Origin: Streptomyces drozdowiczii
Lineage (GTDB): Bacteria > Actinomycetota > Actinomycetes > Streptomycetales > Streptomycetaceae
Assembly: GCF_026167665.1 (NCBI RefSeq)
Contig: NZ_CP098740.1
Coordinates: forward strand, 7,322,615-7,386,614
DNA: 64,000 bases
Reading direction: 5' to 3'
In this document: positions 9,237 through 17,462 of the stretch, piece by piece
Numbering within the stretch: position 1 is the stretch's first letter
Layout of the letters: every line of letters starts with the position of its first letter
Made by a program: the position numbers and the translations under genes
The notes under the pieces: generated by a model
Seen by the model: only the letters and a program-made list of their open reading frames with translations
What the model was told of the DNA's origin: nothing
Database searches by the model: none

Positions 9237-10118
9237 ATGGCTGACGACAGCAGTTCGATGAACTCGACCGAGTACGAGAAGCTGACGCAACTTCTAGTCG
9301 AGCGAATCGCTGCGCGAGCGCCCGTGGCCACGACCCGGCTTAAGCACAATGTTGTCCTGCCGGGCCGTGCGTCAGCTCACCAGATCGACGTCTTGTGGGA
9401 GTTCACAGTCGAGTCCGGCCATGCGCACCGCGTCATCTTCGAGTGTCGTCGCAAGAATCGCTCGCTGGAGCAGAACGACGCGCTCGCTTTCAAGGGCGTG
9501 GTTGAGGAGGTCGGCTTCGAGTCGACCCCCACCACCGGGGTGATGGTGCACCTAACCGGATTCCAGCTGGGTGCTCGGAGGATCGCCGATACCTATGGCT
9601 TGATCATTCTGGAGATGCGCACTCCGACCGATAAGGACGTCGATGGTCGGCTGATGAAGATCCACATCTCGATGACGGGTCGCGTTCCCGTGGTCAAGGA
9701 CGTCGGCATGGACGTCTCCGCGTTGCTCTCGGACGCTCTGAACGGGCCGGTACTGAACCATAGTCTTGAGATCCAGGAGCCGAGCGGTCGACGTGTAAGC
9801 ATGATGGATCTCCTCCAGGATGGTGAGCTCAACCCCATGACGGAGCCGCTGACGCCCCTCCACCGCGTGACCCGACAGTTCGAACCACTGGCTGTCCTGA
9901 CCGTAAGCGGCCAGCCTGCGGCAGAAGTGCGTTCCATCTCTGCGACCGTCGGTGAGGAACTCACCGATCCCTTCGACTGGACTATTGGCGGCCGGGAACG
10001 TCTCGCCTGGATGGTGAAGAACGCATTGGGCGGTGAGCGTGCGTGGTTCACCCACGATGGAAAGGTCCATGTCACCGACGTCGACCAACTACTTCAGGGT
10101 GAAGGTGGGGCGCTCTGA
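9237..10118 (+). CDS. Stand-alone PD-(D/E)XK nuclease-like protein
   Basis: A protein of about 293 residues from the ATG at 9237 (a GTG lies three codons upstream). The N-terminal half resembles restriction-endonuclease-like (Mrr/RecB-type) cores: HQIDVLWEF supplies the Asp, and VIFECRRKNRSLEQNDALAF matches the ExK strand and following helix, although the usual Lys is Arg (E-C-R) with another Arg and a Lys just after. The C-terminal half is unassigned. There is no methyltransferase, helicase or specificity gene next to it, so it is not an ordinary restriction system. It could be a single-gene defence nuclease or a DNA-repair factor; activity is uncertain because of the substitution. Confidence 0.6.
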   Translation: MADDSSSMNSTEYEKLTQLLVERIAARAPVATTRLKHNVVLPGRASAHQIDVLWEFTVESGHAHRVIFECRRKNRSLEQNDALAFKGVVEEVGFESTPTTGVMVHLTGFQLGARRIADTYGLIILEMRTPTDKDVDGRLMKIHISMTGRVPVVKDVGMDVSALLSDALNGPVLNHSLEIQEPSGRRVSMMDLLQDGELNPMTEPLTPLHRVTRQFEPLAVLTVSGQPAAEVRSISATVGEELTDPFDWTIGGRERLAWMVKNALGGERAWFTHDGKVHVTDVDQLLQGEGGAL

Positions 10119-10122
10119 AGCG

Positions 10123-10390
10123 CTAATCGGTCGCTCTCCGGGCTGCCAGGTAGTCCGCCCAGCTGTCCTGCGCCAGTGCGGCCCACTCCATGGCGGTGTT
10201 GACGTGGATGCCGAAGGGGTCGCTGGTGACGATCGGTGGGAGATCAGCCGCCATGGTGATCATCGCCGTGTTGTGGGCCGCAAGGGTCGGCAGACCGAGT
10301 TCAAAAAGCTGCGACGCGAGGCCATGCGGCGAGCTGGGCAGTGACTTCGGCGGTGCGGCGGGTGAACTGGTCGAAGACAGTGGTGGGCAT
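10123..10390 (-). pseudogene. Truncated, frameshifted remnant resembling an integrase-type C-terminus
   Basis: Leftward from an ATG at 10390, two frames joined by a one-base shift near 10325 give MPTTVFDQFTRRTAEVTAQL followed by ASQLFELGLPTLAAHNTAM, DLPPIVTSDPFGIHVNTAM and WADYLAARRATD, ending at 10123. From memory this resembles the last ~85 residues of large integrase- or recombinase-like proteins common in Streptomyces genomes. Only the C-terminal piece is present, between a nuclease gene and the transfer operon, so it is probably the scar of a past insertion or deletion. The family assignment is tentative. Confidence 0.4.
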
Positions 10391-10448
10391 CAGCCCTCAC
10401 ATGGACGGGGCCGCCGGGACCGTGGTGGTCCCGGCGCGGCCGGGGCGG

Positions 10449-11165
10449 TCAGCGGGTTGCCGGAACGGGCGCGGCCTTGTGGCTGTCGCGGTGCGCGGTC
10501 TGCTCCGGCTCGGCAAGAACGCGCAAGCCGTGCGGCTCGCCGACCCGGCCACAGGAGCTGCACACCACGGCGTAGTTGCGGCGGCCGACGCACCCGGCGT
10601 CCGGGTCGCGGGGCTTGCCGGAGGGGCAGACCGCGTGGGTGCATTCGGTGCCGTCGGGGTGGAGCAGGACGACCTTCACGCTGATGCGGGCCATGGGCTT
10701 CGTCTCCTTGTCGGGCTCAGGGAAGGGCAGTTGGTGGAGCGCGGCCGCCGGGGTGCGGCCCCGGGTGGGGCGCGGCGGGGTGGGCGGCTCGGTGCGGACG
10801 AGCGTGATCTCGGGGAGGAGTCCGAGCTGTCCGGCGGCGGCTGCGCGGGCGGCGAGGGTAGGCGAGCGGGGGACCCGGTGGTGGCCGTGGTCGATGCGCA
10901 GGTGGCAGAGCTGGCAGGCGGCGAGCAGGTTCTCGTCTCGCACGTCTTCGGGGGTGTGGTTGAGGTGGGCGGTGGTGAGGCCGACCACGGACCCGGTGTC
11001 CGGGTGGATCTCCTCATGGACGGCGGGGCAGCGGCCGCCGGGGTGCGCCAGGCCGCACTGGCCCGTGCACTCGCAGCGGCCGCCCGCCCGCTCGAACCGG
11101 ATCCGCGCGCTGATCTCGTTCCAGTCGCGCGGATAGCGGTGCAGGTTCTCGGGACGGATGGGCAC
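10449..11165 (-). CDS. HNH endonuclease-type protein fused to a Cys-containing C-terminal domain
   Basis: The N-terminal ~110 residues are the HNH type frequent in actinophages and plasmids: IRPENLHRYPRDWNEIS, CECTGQC, TTAHLNHTPED and NLLAACQLCHLRIDHGHHR. After a proline-rich linker, the frame enters a second unit beginning MARISVKVVLLHPDG with CTHAVC and VCSSCGRVG cysteine pairs. That unit has its own ATG at 10694 with an AAGGAG ribosome site nine bases upstream. It may therefore also be made alone (81 residues), or two genes may have fused. It sits near the end of the long leftward operon. Confidence 0.7.
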   Translation of the reverse strand: MPIRPENLHRYPRDWNEISARIRFERAGGRCECTGQCGLAHPGGRCPAVHEEIHPDTGSVVGLTTAHLNHTPEDVRDENLLAACQLCHLRIDHGHHRVPRSPTLAARAAAAGQLGLLPEITLVRTEPPTPPRPTRGRTPAAALHQLPFPEPDKETKPMARISVKVVLLHPDGTECTHAVCPSGKPRDPDAGCVGRRNYAVVCSSCGRVGEPHGLRVLAEPEQTAHRDSHKAAPVPATR

Positions 11166-11172
11166 GGCCGGG

Positions 11173-11667
11173 TCACTCGCCGCCGGCGGCCTGGCGGTGC
11201 TCGAACGCCTCGATCAGTTCGCCCAGGGCGCCCGGGTCGCCAGCGTGGCCGACCCAGACTCCGGCCTCGGTCCACACCGGGATCTCTCCGGAGTCTTCGG
11301 CGTCGAAGTAGCAGACGTACGGGCCGTACCGCTCCAGCACGGCCGTGGCGACGGCGGCCGGGTCGGACAGCTGTGGTGCGGTCTCCAGCACGGCGAGCGT
11401 GGTGACGACCAGCCACATCGGCTCGTCCGGCGTACGGGGCAGCCGGAGGTAGCCGGTAACGCGGAGCTTGTCGCCGGGGACCAGGTCGTGGATGACCGCG
11501 TGCGCCAGCACGGAGTCGGCGACGGTGCAGGGCAGGATCATCTCGTCCGTACGCTCGTCTGTCGGGGAGACGGTGAGGCGGAACCGGGCCGTCGACCCGT
11601 GCAGGTCGCCGGGCACGGTCTCCTCGTCCAGGAAGCCGTCCAGGGCTATCGCGTCGTCGGCGGCCAC
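11173..11667 (-). CDS. Conserved OB-fold-like hypothetical protein (164 aa)
   Basis: The start is placed at a GTG (11667) two bases after the stop of the Lsr2-like gene. A longer frame upstream only shadows that gene. The middle (FRLTVSP, MILPCTVADSVLAHAV, LVPGDKLRVTGYLRLP) has the alternating strands of an OB fold, as in small single-stranded-DNA-binding proteins. The C-terminal part (YVCYFDAEDSGEIPVWTEAG) is of unknown function. The place in the transfer operon next to a DNA-binding protein fits a DNA-processing role, but this is inference. Confidence 0.6.
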   Translation of the reverse strand: MAADDAIALDGFLDEETVPGDLHGSTARFRLTVSPTDERTDEMILPCTVADSVLAHAVIHDLVPGDKLRVTGYLRLPRTPDEPMWLVVTTLAVLETAPQLSDPAAVATAVLERYGPYVCYFDAEDSGEIPVWTEAGVWVGHAGDPGALGELIEAFEHRQAAGGE

Positions 11668-11669
11668 GG

Positions 11670-12308
11670 TCAGCCGGCCTTCCGGACCGGTGCCTGGTGC
11701 GCGACGTCGTACGCCTGAAGGACCCGCTTGGGCACCATCCCGGCGTCGGCGACCTGGTGGCCGTTCTCGCGCGCCCACGTCCGTACGGCGGCGAGCTCCT
11801 CCCTGGTGCGGCCGCTGCCGATGCCTGCCCTGATCGGGGTGGGCGCGGTGGCGGCCGCCGTGGTGGTGCGGGTGCTGGCCTTGACCGTGCGCAGCTCCTC
11901 CTGTGCCCGCTCCAGTTCGGCCTTGGCCCTGGCGACCTTGTCCTCCGCCTCGCGCTGCGCGGCCTCCGAGTCGCGGCGCTCGGACAGCTCGCAGAGGTCG
12001 GCGGTGATGCGGGCGGCGCGACTGCGGACCGAGGCGGTCGGGTGCGCGGCCGCCCAGTCGATCAGCTCCTGGAGCGCGCCTGTGACGGGCAGCGCGACGA
12101 CCGGGACGTCGATGGCCGGAATGGCGGCCGGGACGTTGGCGTTCTGGCCGGGCAGTCCGGCCTGGTTGGCGATGAGGTCGCTGAGCTCGGTTTCGCTCAG
12201 GCCGGTGGCCTCGCGGATCGCCTGCTCGGAGTCGCCGTTGTTGTGCATGGAGATCGCCATGGCCTCGAACGCGGAGGGGGCCGGGGCGGTGGCGGGGGTG
12301 TTCGTCAT
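11670..12308 (-). CDS. Lsr2-like DNA-binding protein
   Basis: A protein of 212 residues. Its ATG (12308) overlaps the stop of the preceding small gene (ATGA). The C-terminus, AVRTWARENGHQVADAG followed by VPKRVLQAYDVAH, matches the Lsr2 C-terminal domain, which inserts an RGR-type loop into the minor groove of AT-rich DNA; here the loop residues differ. The N-terminus has a possible helix-turn-helix (QAIREATGLSETELSDLI), and a long helical stretch lies between. It lacks the Lsr2 oligomerisation domain, so it may compete with or modulate chromosomal Lsr2 rather than silence on its own. Confidence 0.7.
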   Translation of the reverse strand: MTNTPATAPAPSAFEAMAISMHNNGDSEQAIREATGLSETELSDLIANQAGLPGQNANVPAAIPAIDVPVVALPVTGALQELIDWAAAHPTASVRSRAARITADLCELSERRDSEAAQREAEDKVARAKAELERAQEELRTVKASTRTTTAAATAPTPIRAGIGSGRTREELAAVRTWARENGHQVADAGMVPKRVLQAYDVAHQAPVRKAG

Positions 12309-12523
12309 GGTGGGTGCGTCTCCGGTTTCCGGGATGAGGGGAGCAGGGCGGTGAGGGTGTTGGCGTCGGTGGACAGTCCGAGGACGTCCAGGAGCAGCCC
12401 GAGGTCGTCCTTGTCGCGGGAGCTGCGGGCGGTGACCCGGGCTGCGGCGGCGAGCTGCTGCGCGGGGTTCGGGTTGAGGGGCAGCGATTCGGCTTCGAGG
12501 GCCTCGGTCCAGTCGGTGAACAT
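12305..12523 (-). CDS. Small conserved hypothetical protein (72 aa)
   Basis: An ORF starting MFTDWTEALEAES, tightly packed between the WhiB-like gene (whose stop it abuts) and the Lsr2-like gene (four-base overlap). It is acidic and Leu-rich at the C-terminus with no cysteines or membrane segment. Translational coupling on both sides supports it being real. No family recognised. Confidence 0.6.
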   Translation of the reverse strand: MFTDWTEALEAESLPLNPNPAQQLAAAARVTARSSRDKDDLGLLLDVLGLSTDANTLTALLPSSRKPETHPP

Positions 12524-13083
12524 CAGGCGGCCTTGCCGCTGGCGACCAGGGCCAGCACCCGCTGGTTCGACGCCGCCTGTGCCGGGGTGATCGGTTCCTT
12601 CCAGCGGTTGTACGGCGCGGGCCGGGTCGGGATGGACTCCAGCTCCAGGCGGGCGAGGGCGAGTTCGCGGGCGGTCGGCGGCACGGCGCGGACCGCGCGG
12701 GCCCGCTCCCTGCGGAGCCGGTCCTGTTCGGCGACCACGCCGACCCAGTCCTCACCGAGCCGGGCCACGAGCTGCTTGCGCAGCTGCGTGCGGTCGCGCT
12801 TGGTGGTCGCCGCCCACACCCCGGTCTGCGTCAGGGCGGGGTTGGCCAGCGCCCACTTCAGGCAGTCCTTGACGATCGGGCAGCCGGAGCAGGCGTGCTT
12901 GGCCTTGGCGAGCGCCTTCTCGCGGGCGCGGGGGTCCTGGTCGGTGTTGGGGATGTCCTCGATCTGGAACAGGGCCGGGCTCGTACGGCAGCACAGGACC
13001 TGGTCGGTGTCGGGGAAGGGGATCCGGTCGTCGGCGAGGACGATGGCTGGCGGGTTGGGGACGCCGGTGCGGTTGCCGCTCAT
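12523..13083 (-). CDS. WhiB-like iron-sulphur transcription factor (186 aa)
   Basis: It starts at the ATG at 13083. The four cluster-binding cysteines are in VLCC (first) and ACSGCPIVKDC (last three, C-x2-C-x5-C). The tryptophan turn is GVWAATTKRDR in place of the usual GVWGG. The protein is about twice the usual WhiB length, with a basic C-terminal extension (LRRERARAVRAVPP). WhiB proteins bind the sigma factor and direct it to promoters. Its place within the transfer operon suggests plasmid-specific control, as does the second WhiB gene at 26759. Confidence 0.85.
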   Translation of the reverse strand: MSGNRTGVPNPPAIVLADDRIPFPDTDQVLCCRTSPALFQIEDIPNTDQDPRAREKALAKAKHACSGCPIVKDCLKWALANPALTQTGVWAATTKRDRTQLRKQLVARLGEDWVGVVAEQDRLRRERARAVRAVPPTARELALARLELESIPTRPAPYNRWKEPITPAQAASNQRVLALVASGKAA

Positions 13084-13538
13084 GAGGTGGCCTCCGGAGC
13101 GAGGTGGGGGAGTTGGAGGAGGACCTGGTCCACGAGGTCCTGCGGGGGGCGCCACGGCCCGAGCTGTCCGTGCAGCCACGGGATGGGCAGCGCGAGCTCC
13201 TGGACGTCGGCGAGGACCAGGTGGAACGCGTCGGCCTGCGCCCACTTCGAGCACGGGGCGGTGCCGGCGGCGTCCTGGTGGCAGTCGGTGAGGCGGGCGA
13301 CGCCGATGACGGCCCGGGTGTGCAGGGCGCGGCCGCGGATCGCGGTGGCGACCAGCGCGTCGCGCATCGGGGCCCGCTCGGTGACCTGCCCGGCGTGCAG
13401 CAGCAGCCAGCCGCGCCAGGACCAGGGGACCGGGCGGTTCTCCACGTCCTTCCCGGCGAGGATGCAGCTCGTCCAGGGCTGGCGGATCGTGATGCCCCGG
13501 ATCCAGGTGCCCGGGTCGACGGTGGTGGTCTCGCTCAT
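13080..13538 (-). CDS. ASCH (PUA-like) domain protein
   Basis: A protein of 152 residues. ITIRQPWTSCILAGKDVENR and SWRGWLLLHAG are the signature of ASCH domains, a PUA-like fold thought to bind RNA or modified nucleic acid. The end overlaps the WhiB-like gene by four bases, and its start overlaps the stop of the GGDEF gene. Similar single-domain ASCH genes are common cargo of actinobacterial mobile elements; the substrate is unknown. Confidence 0.8.
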   Translation of the reverse strand: MSETTTVDPGTWIRGITIRQPWTSCILAGKDVENRPVPWSWRGWLLLHAGQVTERAPMRDALVATAIRGRALHTRAVIGVARLTDCHQDAAGTAPCSKWAQADAFHLVLADVQELALPIPWLHGQLGPWRPPQDLVDQVLLQLPHLAPEATS

Positions 13539-14215
13539 GCCGCCCGCCCCAGCGTGTGGGTGCCCGGCCGCCCGGCGCGGCGGCCGTTGATGGAGGGCAC
13601 CGTGACGTGCTGCGGTCCGGCAAGGACGGCACGGCCGGTGTGCTTGCCCTCGTACATCGCGGCGTCGGCGGCCCGCTGGAGCACGGACAGGTCCGTCGTG
13701 CCGAGGACGTCGGGGGAGGCCGCGCCGATGGACGCGGCGACGTCGACCAGGACGCCGTCCTCGGCCTCGACCGGCTGCGCGAGCAGCTGCGTGAGCTGGG
13801 CGAGACGGAGCTCGCGGCGGGCCGGGCCGATCCGGACCGCGACGGCGAACTCGTCCCCTCCGATCCTGCCGACCGCGCTGCGGCTGCCTGCCCAGGCGGT
13901 GAGCCGGGCCGCGGTGGCGGCCAGGACGCGGTCGCCGGCGGCGTGCCCGCCGGGCCCGTCGTTGATCGCCTTGAAGTGGTCCAGGTCAACGATCCCGACC
14001 AGGGCGGCGTCGCCATACCGGTCGGTGATCTGCCGGGCCCGGGTGGTGAAGCCGTCGCGTCCCAGTAGACCCGTCAGCGGATCCTTGCGGGCGGCGGCGA
14101 GCTTGCGGTGCAGGCTGACCGCGTGCATGGTCCAGCCGGTCAGCGGCACGGCGAGCGTGGTGATGATCAGGGCGCGATTTCCCGAACGGGTCTGTACGCG
14201 CATGGTGGAGGCCAT
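13535..14215 (-). CDS. Membrane-anchored GGDEF-domain protein (putative diguanylate cyclase)
   Basis: A protein of 226 residues. One hydrophobic segment (about 14-32, ALIITTLAVPLTGWTM) precedes a complete GGDEF domain: KDPLTGLLGRDGF, DLDHFKAIND (metal-binding Asp), then GRIGGDEFAV with the intact active-site GGDEF at 119-123. No RxxD inhibitory site is seen five residues before it, so product inhibition is unlikely. It would make cyclic di-GMP from two GTP at the membrane. In Streptomyces this nucleotide controls BldD and development, so the plasmid may tune host differentiation or transfer. It is tightly linked to the ASCH gene. Confidence 0.85.
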   Translation of the reverse strand: MASTMRVQTRSGNRALIITTLAVPLTGWTMHAVSLHRKLAAARKDPLTGLLGRDGFTTRARQITDRYGDAALVGIVDLDHFKAINDGPGGHAAGDRVLAATAARLTAWAGSRSAVGRIGGDEFAVAVRIGPARRELRLAQLTQLLAQPVEAEDGVLVDVAASIGAASPDVLGTTDLSVLQRAADAAMYEGKHTGRAVLAGPQHVTVPSINGRRAGRPGTHTLGRAA

Positions 14216-14303
14216 ACTGGTCTCTCCCTCTCGTCTTGTACGGGATGGGTGGCCCGAGGCAGGCGTCGGTTACCAGGCCGTGTGCGTCTGCCTCGGGGCG
14301 TAT

Positions 14304-14603
14304 CTACAGCTCGTAGGGCGTTTTGCGGGTCCAGTCGTTCGGGTTGGACCAGCGGCCGGCCTTCGCCGACGCCCAGTCCAGCTCCCAGCCGTCGCGGACC
14401 CCGCGCGCTCCCCAGCCGCCGTCCTGCTGTCCGGGGAGCTCGAGCCCGGCCTGCCGCGCGGCGAACGCCGCGTCGTAGACCTGGTGGGCGCGGGCCAGGG
14501 CCTCGGTGACCGAGGACGCCTTGCCGGTGAAGACGTGCACTCCGTGCAGCGCCCGGCTGGTGTCGTGTATCGGGACGTCAACCTCGTAGAACTCCAGGTG
14601 CAT
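14304..14603 (-). CDS. Hypothetical protein (99 aa)
   Basis: The start is set at the ATG at 14603 (MHLEFYEVDVPIHDTSRALH), which gives a compact soluble protein. The longer upstream frame has non-coding composition. The C-terminal half is Trp/Gly-rich (GWELDWASAKAGRWSNPNDW). It lies between the NUDIX and GGDEF genes in the same operon. No family recognised. Confidence 0.6.
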   Translation of the reverse strand: MHLEFYEVDVPIHDTSRALHGVHVFTGKASSVTEALARAHQVYDAAFAARQAGLELPGQQDGGWGARGVRDGWELDWASAKAGRWSNPNDWTRKTPYEL

Positions 14604-14706
14604 GACGTCCGCTCCTTCCTGTCGCTGGTCGTGGCGGAACACCGCGACCGCCCCGGCCTGGAAGGCCGGGGCGGCACGGAGGAACGCCGCGTCCACGCGG
14701 GCGAGG

Positions 14707-15123
14707 TCAGCGCTTCACGGCCTCCGCGACGATCTCGGCGTGGTCGAACGCGAGGTCGGGGAGGTCGGCCAGCGGCCACCAGCGGGCGGCGGTGGCATCG
14801 TCCCCGGCGGTAGGTTCGACCAGCGCGGGCAGGATGGCGGTGTAGGCGACGGTGACGTACCGGCCGCGCGGGTCACGACCGACGGCGTCGAAGGCGCCGA
14901 CCTGCCGGAGGTCGGCGGTCGGGACGGTGATCCCGGTCTCCTCGAACAGCTCGCGCGCGGAGGCGTCCAGGCTGCTCTCACCCTTGTCTACGTGTCCGCC
15001 GGGCAGCGCCCACCGGTTCTTGAACGGGTCCCAGCCGCGCTCGATCAGCAGAACGTGCCGGTCGGCGAACAGGACCACGTCGGCGGTGTAGCGGATCGTC
15101 TCGGGGATGGTGTCGGTGCTCAA
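14707..15123 (-). CDS. NUDIX hydrolase (138 aa)
   Basis: It begins at a TTG (15123) behind an AGGAGG ribosome-binding site. The NUDIX box is complete: G-HVDKG-E-SSLDASA-RELFEETGI (GX5EX7REUXEEXGU). NUDIX enzymes cleave nucleoside diphosphates linked to another moiety, often damaged or signalling nucleotides. The substrate cannot be read from the sequence. Within the transfer operon it is accessory cargo, possibly nucleotide-pool cleaning during conjugation. Confidence 0.85.
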   Translation of the reverse strand: MSTDTIPETIRYTADVVLFADRHVLLIERGWDPFKNRWALPGGHVDKGESSLDASARELFEETGITVPTADLRQVGAFDAVGRDPRGRYVTVAYTAILPALVEPTAGDDATAARWWPLADLPDLAFDHAEIVAEAVKR

Positions 15124-15185
15124 GAGGTGCCTCCTGATCTCGGAGCGGAGCCCCGGCCGGGCGGCCGGGGCGGAACGGATCGCCG

Positions 15186-15983
15186 TCAGGCCGGGACGGG
15201 GGTAGGGGTCTCCAGTCCGGCACCGAGCAGCAGGCTGCGGATCGACTGCTCGTACTCGCCGTTGCGGATCCGGTCGAACATGAGCTGACCGGCGACCAGG
15301 CAGCAGGCCCGCAGCTGGATCAGGGCGACGGTGTGCGGGTCGGCGCCTGCGGTAGTCGCGGCCTGCCCGGCGGCGTCGGCGGCGAGCTGGTTGGCCACCT
15401 GGAGGGCGGCCTCGCGGCGGGAGTACTGCGCTCGGCAGGACGCCCAGCCGGTCAGGGCCCGGGTGCGGCCGACCCGCTTCTCCCATGCCTTGTACGTGGT
15501 GCGGGTGTCCTCGGGGTCGGCGGCCCACTCGGTGGCCCACTGCCTGGCGAGGTCGGGGAGCTGTGCGAGGACGGCCAGGACCTGCGCGCCGCGGTGCCCG
15601 AACGCCTTCCAGGCGTCGGTCTCCTCCACGACGCGGATCTGGTGGGACATAAGCCAGTACGGGGAGTAGGGATTGCCCCAGTTTCCGGTCTCACCGAGCG
15701 GTTCGACGACGAACAGCCGCACCGGCCAGCCGTCCTCGACGCGGTCCAGGATCTCGCCGGGCCGGGTGTACATGTGGAAGTAGCCGAAGGGCCGGTCGGT
15801 GTACCACTTGCGGCCGGGGGTGGGGTGGTCGATGACCTGGCCGATGTTGTCGGCGAGGTTGACGGTCGAGATGGTCTCGCCCTGGGCGCGGTGGTACTGG
15901 GCGCTGTAGATGTCGGTGGGCGGGACGGTGCCGTCGGGCCGGGTCGCCATGTAGTGGACGACGGGCCGGGCGCTGCGTGCCAT
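15186..15983 (-). CDS. Conserved hypothetical protein of the transfer operon (265 aa)
   Basis: The ATG at 15983 is the first in a well-coding frame (MARSARPVVHYMATRPDG). The protein is soluble, rich in aromatic residues in its first half (RKWYTDRPFGYFHMYTRPGE) and helical in its second. It has no recognised motif. The neighbours are a P-loop kinase upstream and a NUDIX gene downstream, with short gaps, so it is part of the same transcript. Confidence 0.65.
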   Translation of the reverse strand: MARSARPVVHYMATRPDGTVPPTDIYSAQYHRAQGETISTVNLADNIGQVIDHPTPGRKWYTDRPFGYFHMYTRPGEILDRVEDGWPVRLFVVEPLGETGNWGNPYSPYWLMSHQIRVVEETDAWKAFGHRGAQVLAVLAQLPDLARQWATEWAADPEDTRTTYKAWEKRVGRTRALTGWASCRAQYSRREAALQVANQLAADAAGQAATTAGADPHTVALIQLRACCLVAGQLMFDRIRNGEYEQSIRSLLLGAGLETPTPVPA

Positions 15984-16030
15984 GGGTTCCTCCGGGTCGG
16001 GTCAGGAACGTGCAGGTGGTGGTGCGTTGG

Positions 16031-16528
16031 TCAGCGGCGCGGGGCGCCGGGCGTGGCGAGGAGTTCGGAGATCGGGTGCACGGCGGTGAAGCCCTCGCGC
16101 TGGAGCTGGTCGGCGTCGGGGAGCAGCTGGTGGTGCTCTCGCACGATGTGCAGCGGGACCACGCGGTCGCGTCCGGCGTTCTGGGCTTCCACCGTCGGCA
16201 GCGGAACGTCGAACAGGACGGCGACGGCGGGCCGCTGCCAGTAACGGGCACGGGCGATCAGACTGGTTCTGACATGGGCGAAGACGTTGGTGGAGTCCAC
16301 CAGCGTGGTCAGGCCTCGGGAGAGGCGGGCGTCCAGAAGTAGAGCCTGGATCTCGGCGGCGACCGGGGTGGCGGACTGGTCGGCCTCGGAGTCGGTGGCC
16401 AGGCGGCGGTAGACATCCAGACAGACGCGCCAGCTGTCGGGGTAGTGGGCGGCGAAGGTGGACTTGCCGCTGCCCGGCGGACCGACCAGGGTGCAGAGGA
16501 CGCTGGCGGGAAGGTTCAGCAGGTCCAT
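16031..16528 (-). CDS. P-loop kinase (AAA_33 / polynucleotide-kinase-like, 165 aa)
   Basis: The start ATG at 16528 overlaps the preceding stop (TGATG). Near the N-terminus is a Walker A motif, VGPPGSGKST. VCLDVYRRL and TTLVDSTN fit the lid and Walker B regions of small kinases resembling T4 polynucleotide kinase or zeta-toxin-like enzymes. QREGFTAVHPISEL near the end is typical of this group. It could phosphorylate nucleic acid 5' ends or a small molecule; neither is distinguishable here. No antitoxin-like gene is adjacent. Confidence 0.75.
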   Translation of the reverse strand: MDLLNLPASVLCTLVGPPGSGKSTFAAHYPDSWRVCLDVYRRLATDSEADQSATPVAAEIQALLLDARLSRGLTTLVDSTNVFAHVRTSLIARARYWQRPAVAVLFDVPLPTVEAQNAGRDRVVPLHIVREHHQLLPDADQLQREGFTAVHPISELLATPGAPRR

Positions 16529-16695
16529 CACCGGCGCTCGCTCTTGCCCAGGGCCTGGGTGCGGGCCTGGTGCACGTTGTGGCGGCGCTGGCGGGACCCG
16601 CCGTGGGACGTGCAGAGGTCGCCGGGCCGGGCGCCGCACGCGGGGCACGCAACCTGGATCGCGGGCAGCCGCAGGGCGGGATCGGTGGCAGTCAT
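16528..16695 (-). CDS. Small zinc-finger protein (55 aa)
   Basis: The ATG at 16695 has an AAGGAG four bases upstream, so it is preferred to the GTG at 16758. ACPACGARPGDLCTSHGG followed by RRHNVHQAR matches the small phage-type zinc-binding domain (C-x2-C ... C ... H ... H) that in actinobacterial elements often sits beside replication or primase genes. Its stop overlaps the next start. The role is probably DNA or RNA binding. Confidence 0.75.
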   Translation of the reverse strand: MTATDPALRLPAIQVACPACGARPGDLCTSHGGSRQRRHNVHQARTQALGKSERR

Positions 16696-16798
16696 TGGAC
16701 TCCTTCGGATTCGGAATGCGGGGGCAGTAAGCGCCGCTCGCCCAGTCGCCTGTGGCACGGGCCAGCGGGCGAGGGCGGCTGGGCGGTTCGACGGCTGG

Positions 16799-17368
16799 TC
16801 ACAGACGGCGGGCGAGGTCCGTGGTGACGCTCTCGGCTTCGGCTCCGTCAGCGAGGATCTGCGCCTGGAGCTTGTTGGCCTGCCGCTTGCTGAGCGGTGC
16901 CACCTTCATCTCGTGGCGGACCCAGGCGACGCGGTTGTCGCGGGCGCCGGAGCGGATGAGCTGGTCGACCTCCACGAAGCCACGCAGCAGGCTCAGCTTG
17001 AGCTGCTTGGGGTCGCGCATCTTCGGGGCGTTGATCAGCATCCACATCGCGCCCTTGGGGGCAATCAGCGTGGCGACGCTGAAGTCCTTGGGCTTGCCGA
17101 TGATGCTCTGCTTCACGCCGGCGGACTTCCAGATGTTCTCCGGGACACCGGCGGCCTCGCCCTGCGCCTCGTTGGCGAGGGAGAGCAGCAGGCGCGGCTT
17201 GGTCAGGATGATCGTGACCGCGCCCAGCGGGCGGCGTCCGAAGTGGTCGTGGATCAGGTTGCGGACGGTCGGCGCGTAGGAGACGACGCGCTGTTCGGCG
17301 ATGAGGGAGACGAACACGCCATAGCGCAGCACGCTGAGCTGGGAAGGCTTGTTCCTGGTCGCGGGCAT
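16799..17368 (-). CDS. Conserved hypothetical protein (189 aa)
   Basis: The start is chosen at the ATG of MPATRNKPSQLSVLRYGVF (17368), which gives a typical N-terminus; an upstream start at 17398 is possible. The protein is basic and mixed alpha/beta (VTIILTKPRLLLSLANEA, MWMLINAPKMRDPKQLKL). No catalytic motif is recognised. It is a member of the leftward transfer operon. Confidence 0.6.
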   Translation of the reverse strand: MPATRNKPSQLSVLRYGVFVSLIAEQRVVSYAPTVRNLIHDHFGRRPLGAVTIILTKPRLLLSLANEAQGEAAGVPENIWKSAGVKQSIIGKPKDFSVATLIAPKGAMWMLINAPKMRDPKQLKLSLLRGFVEVDQLIRSGARDNRVAWVRHEMKVAPLSKRQANKLQAQILADGAEAESVTTDLARRL

Positions 17369-17462
17369 GGTCGATGCGGTCCTCTCGGTGGGGATCACGG
17401 GGTGGGCTGATTGGCCACCGCACCGCCCCGGCCGCGCGGGCCGGGGCGGAACGGGTAGCCCG

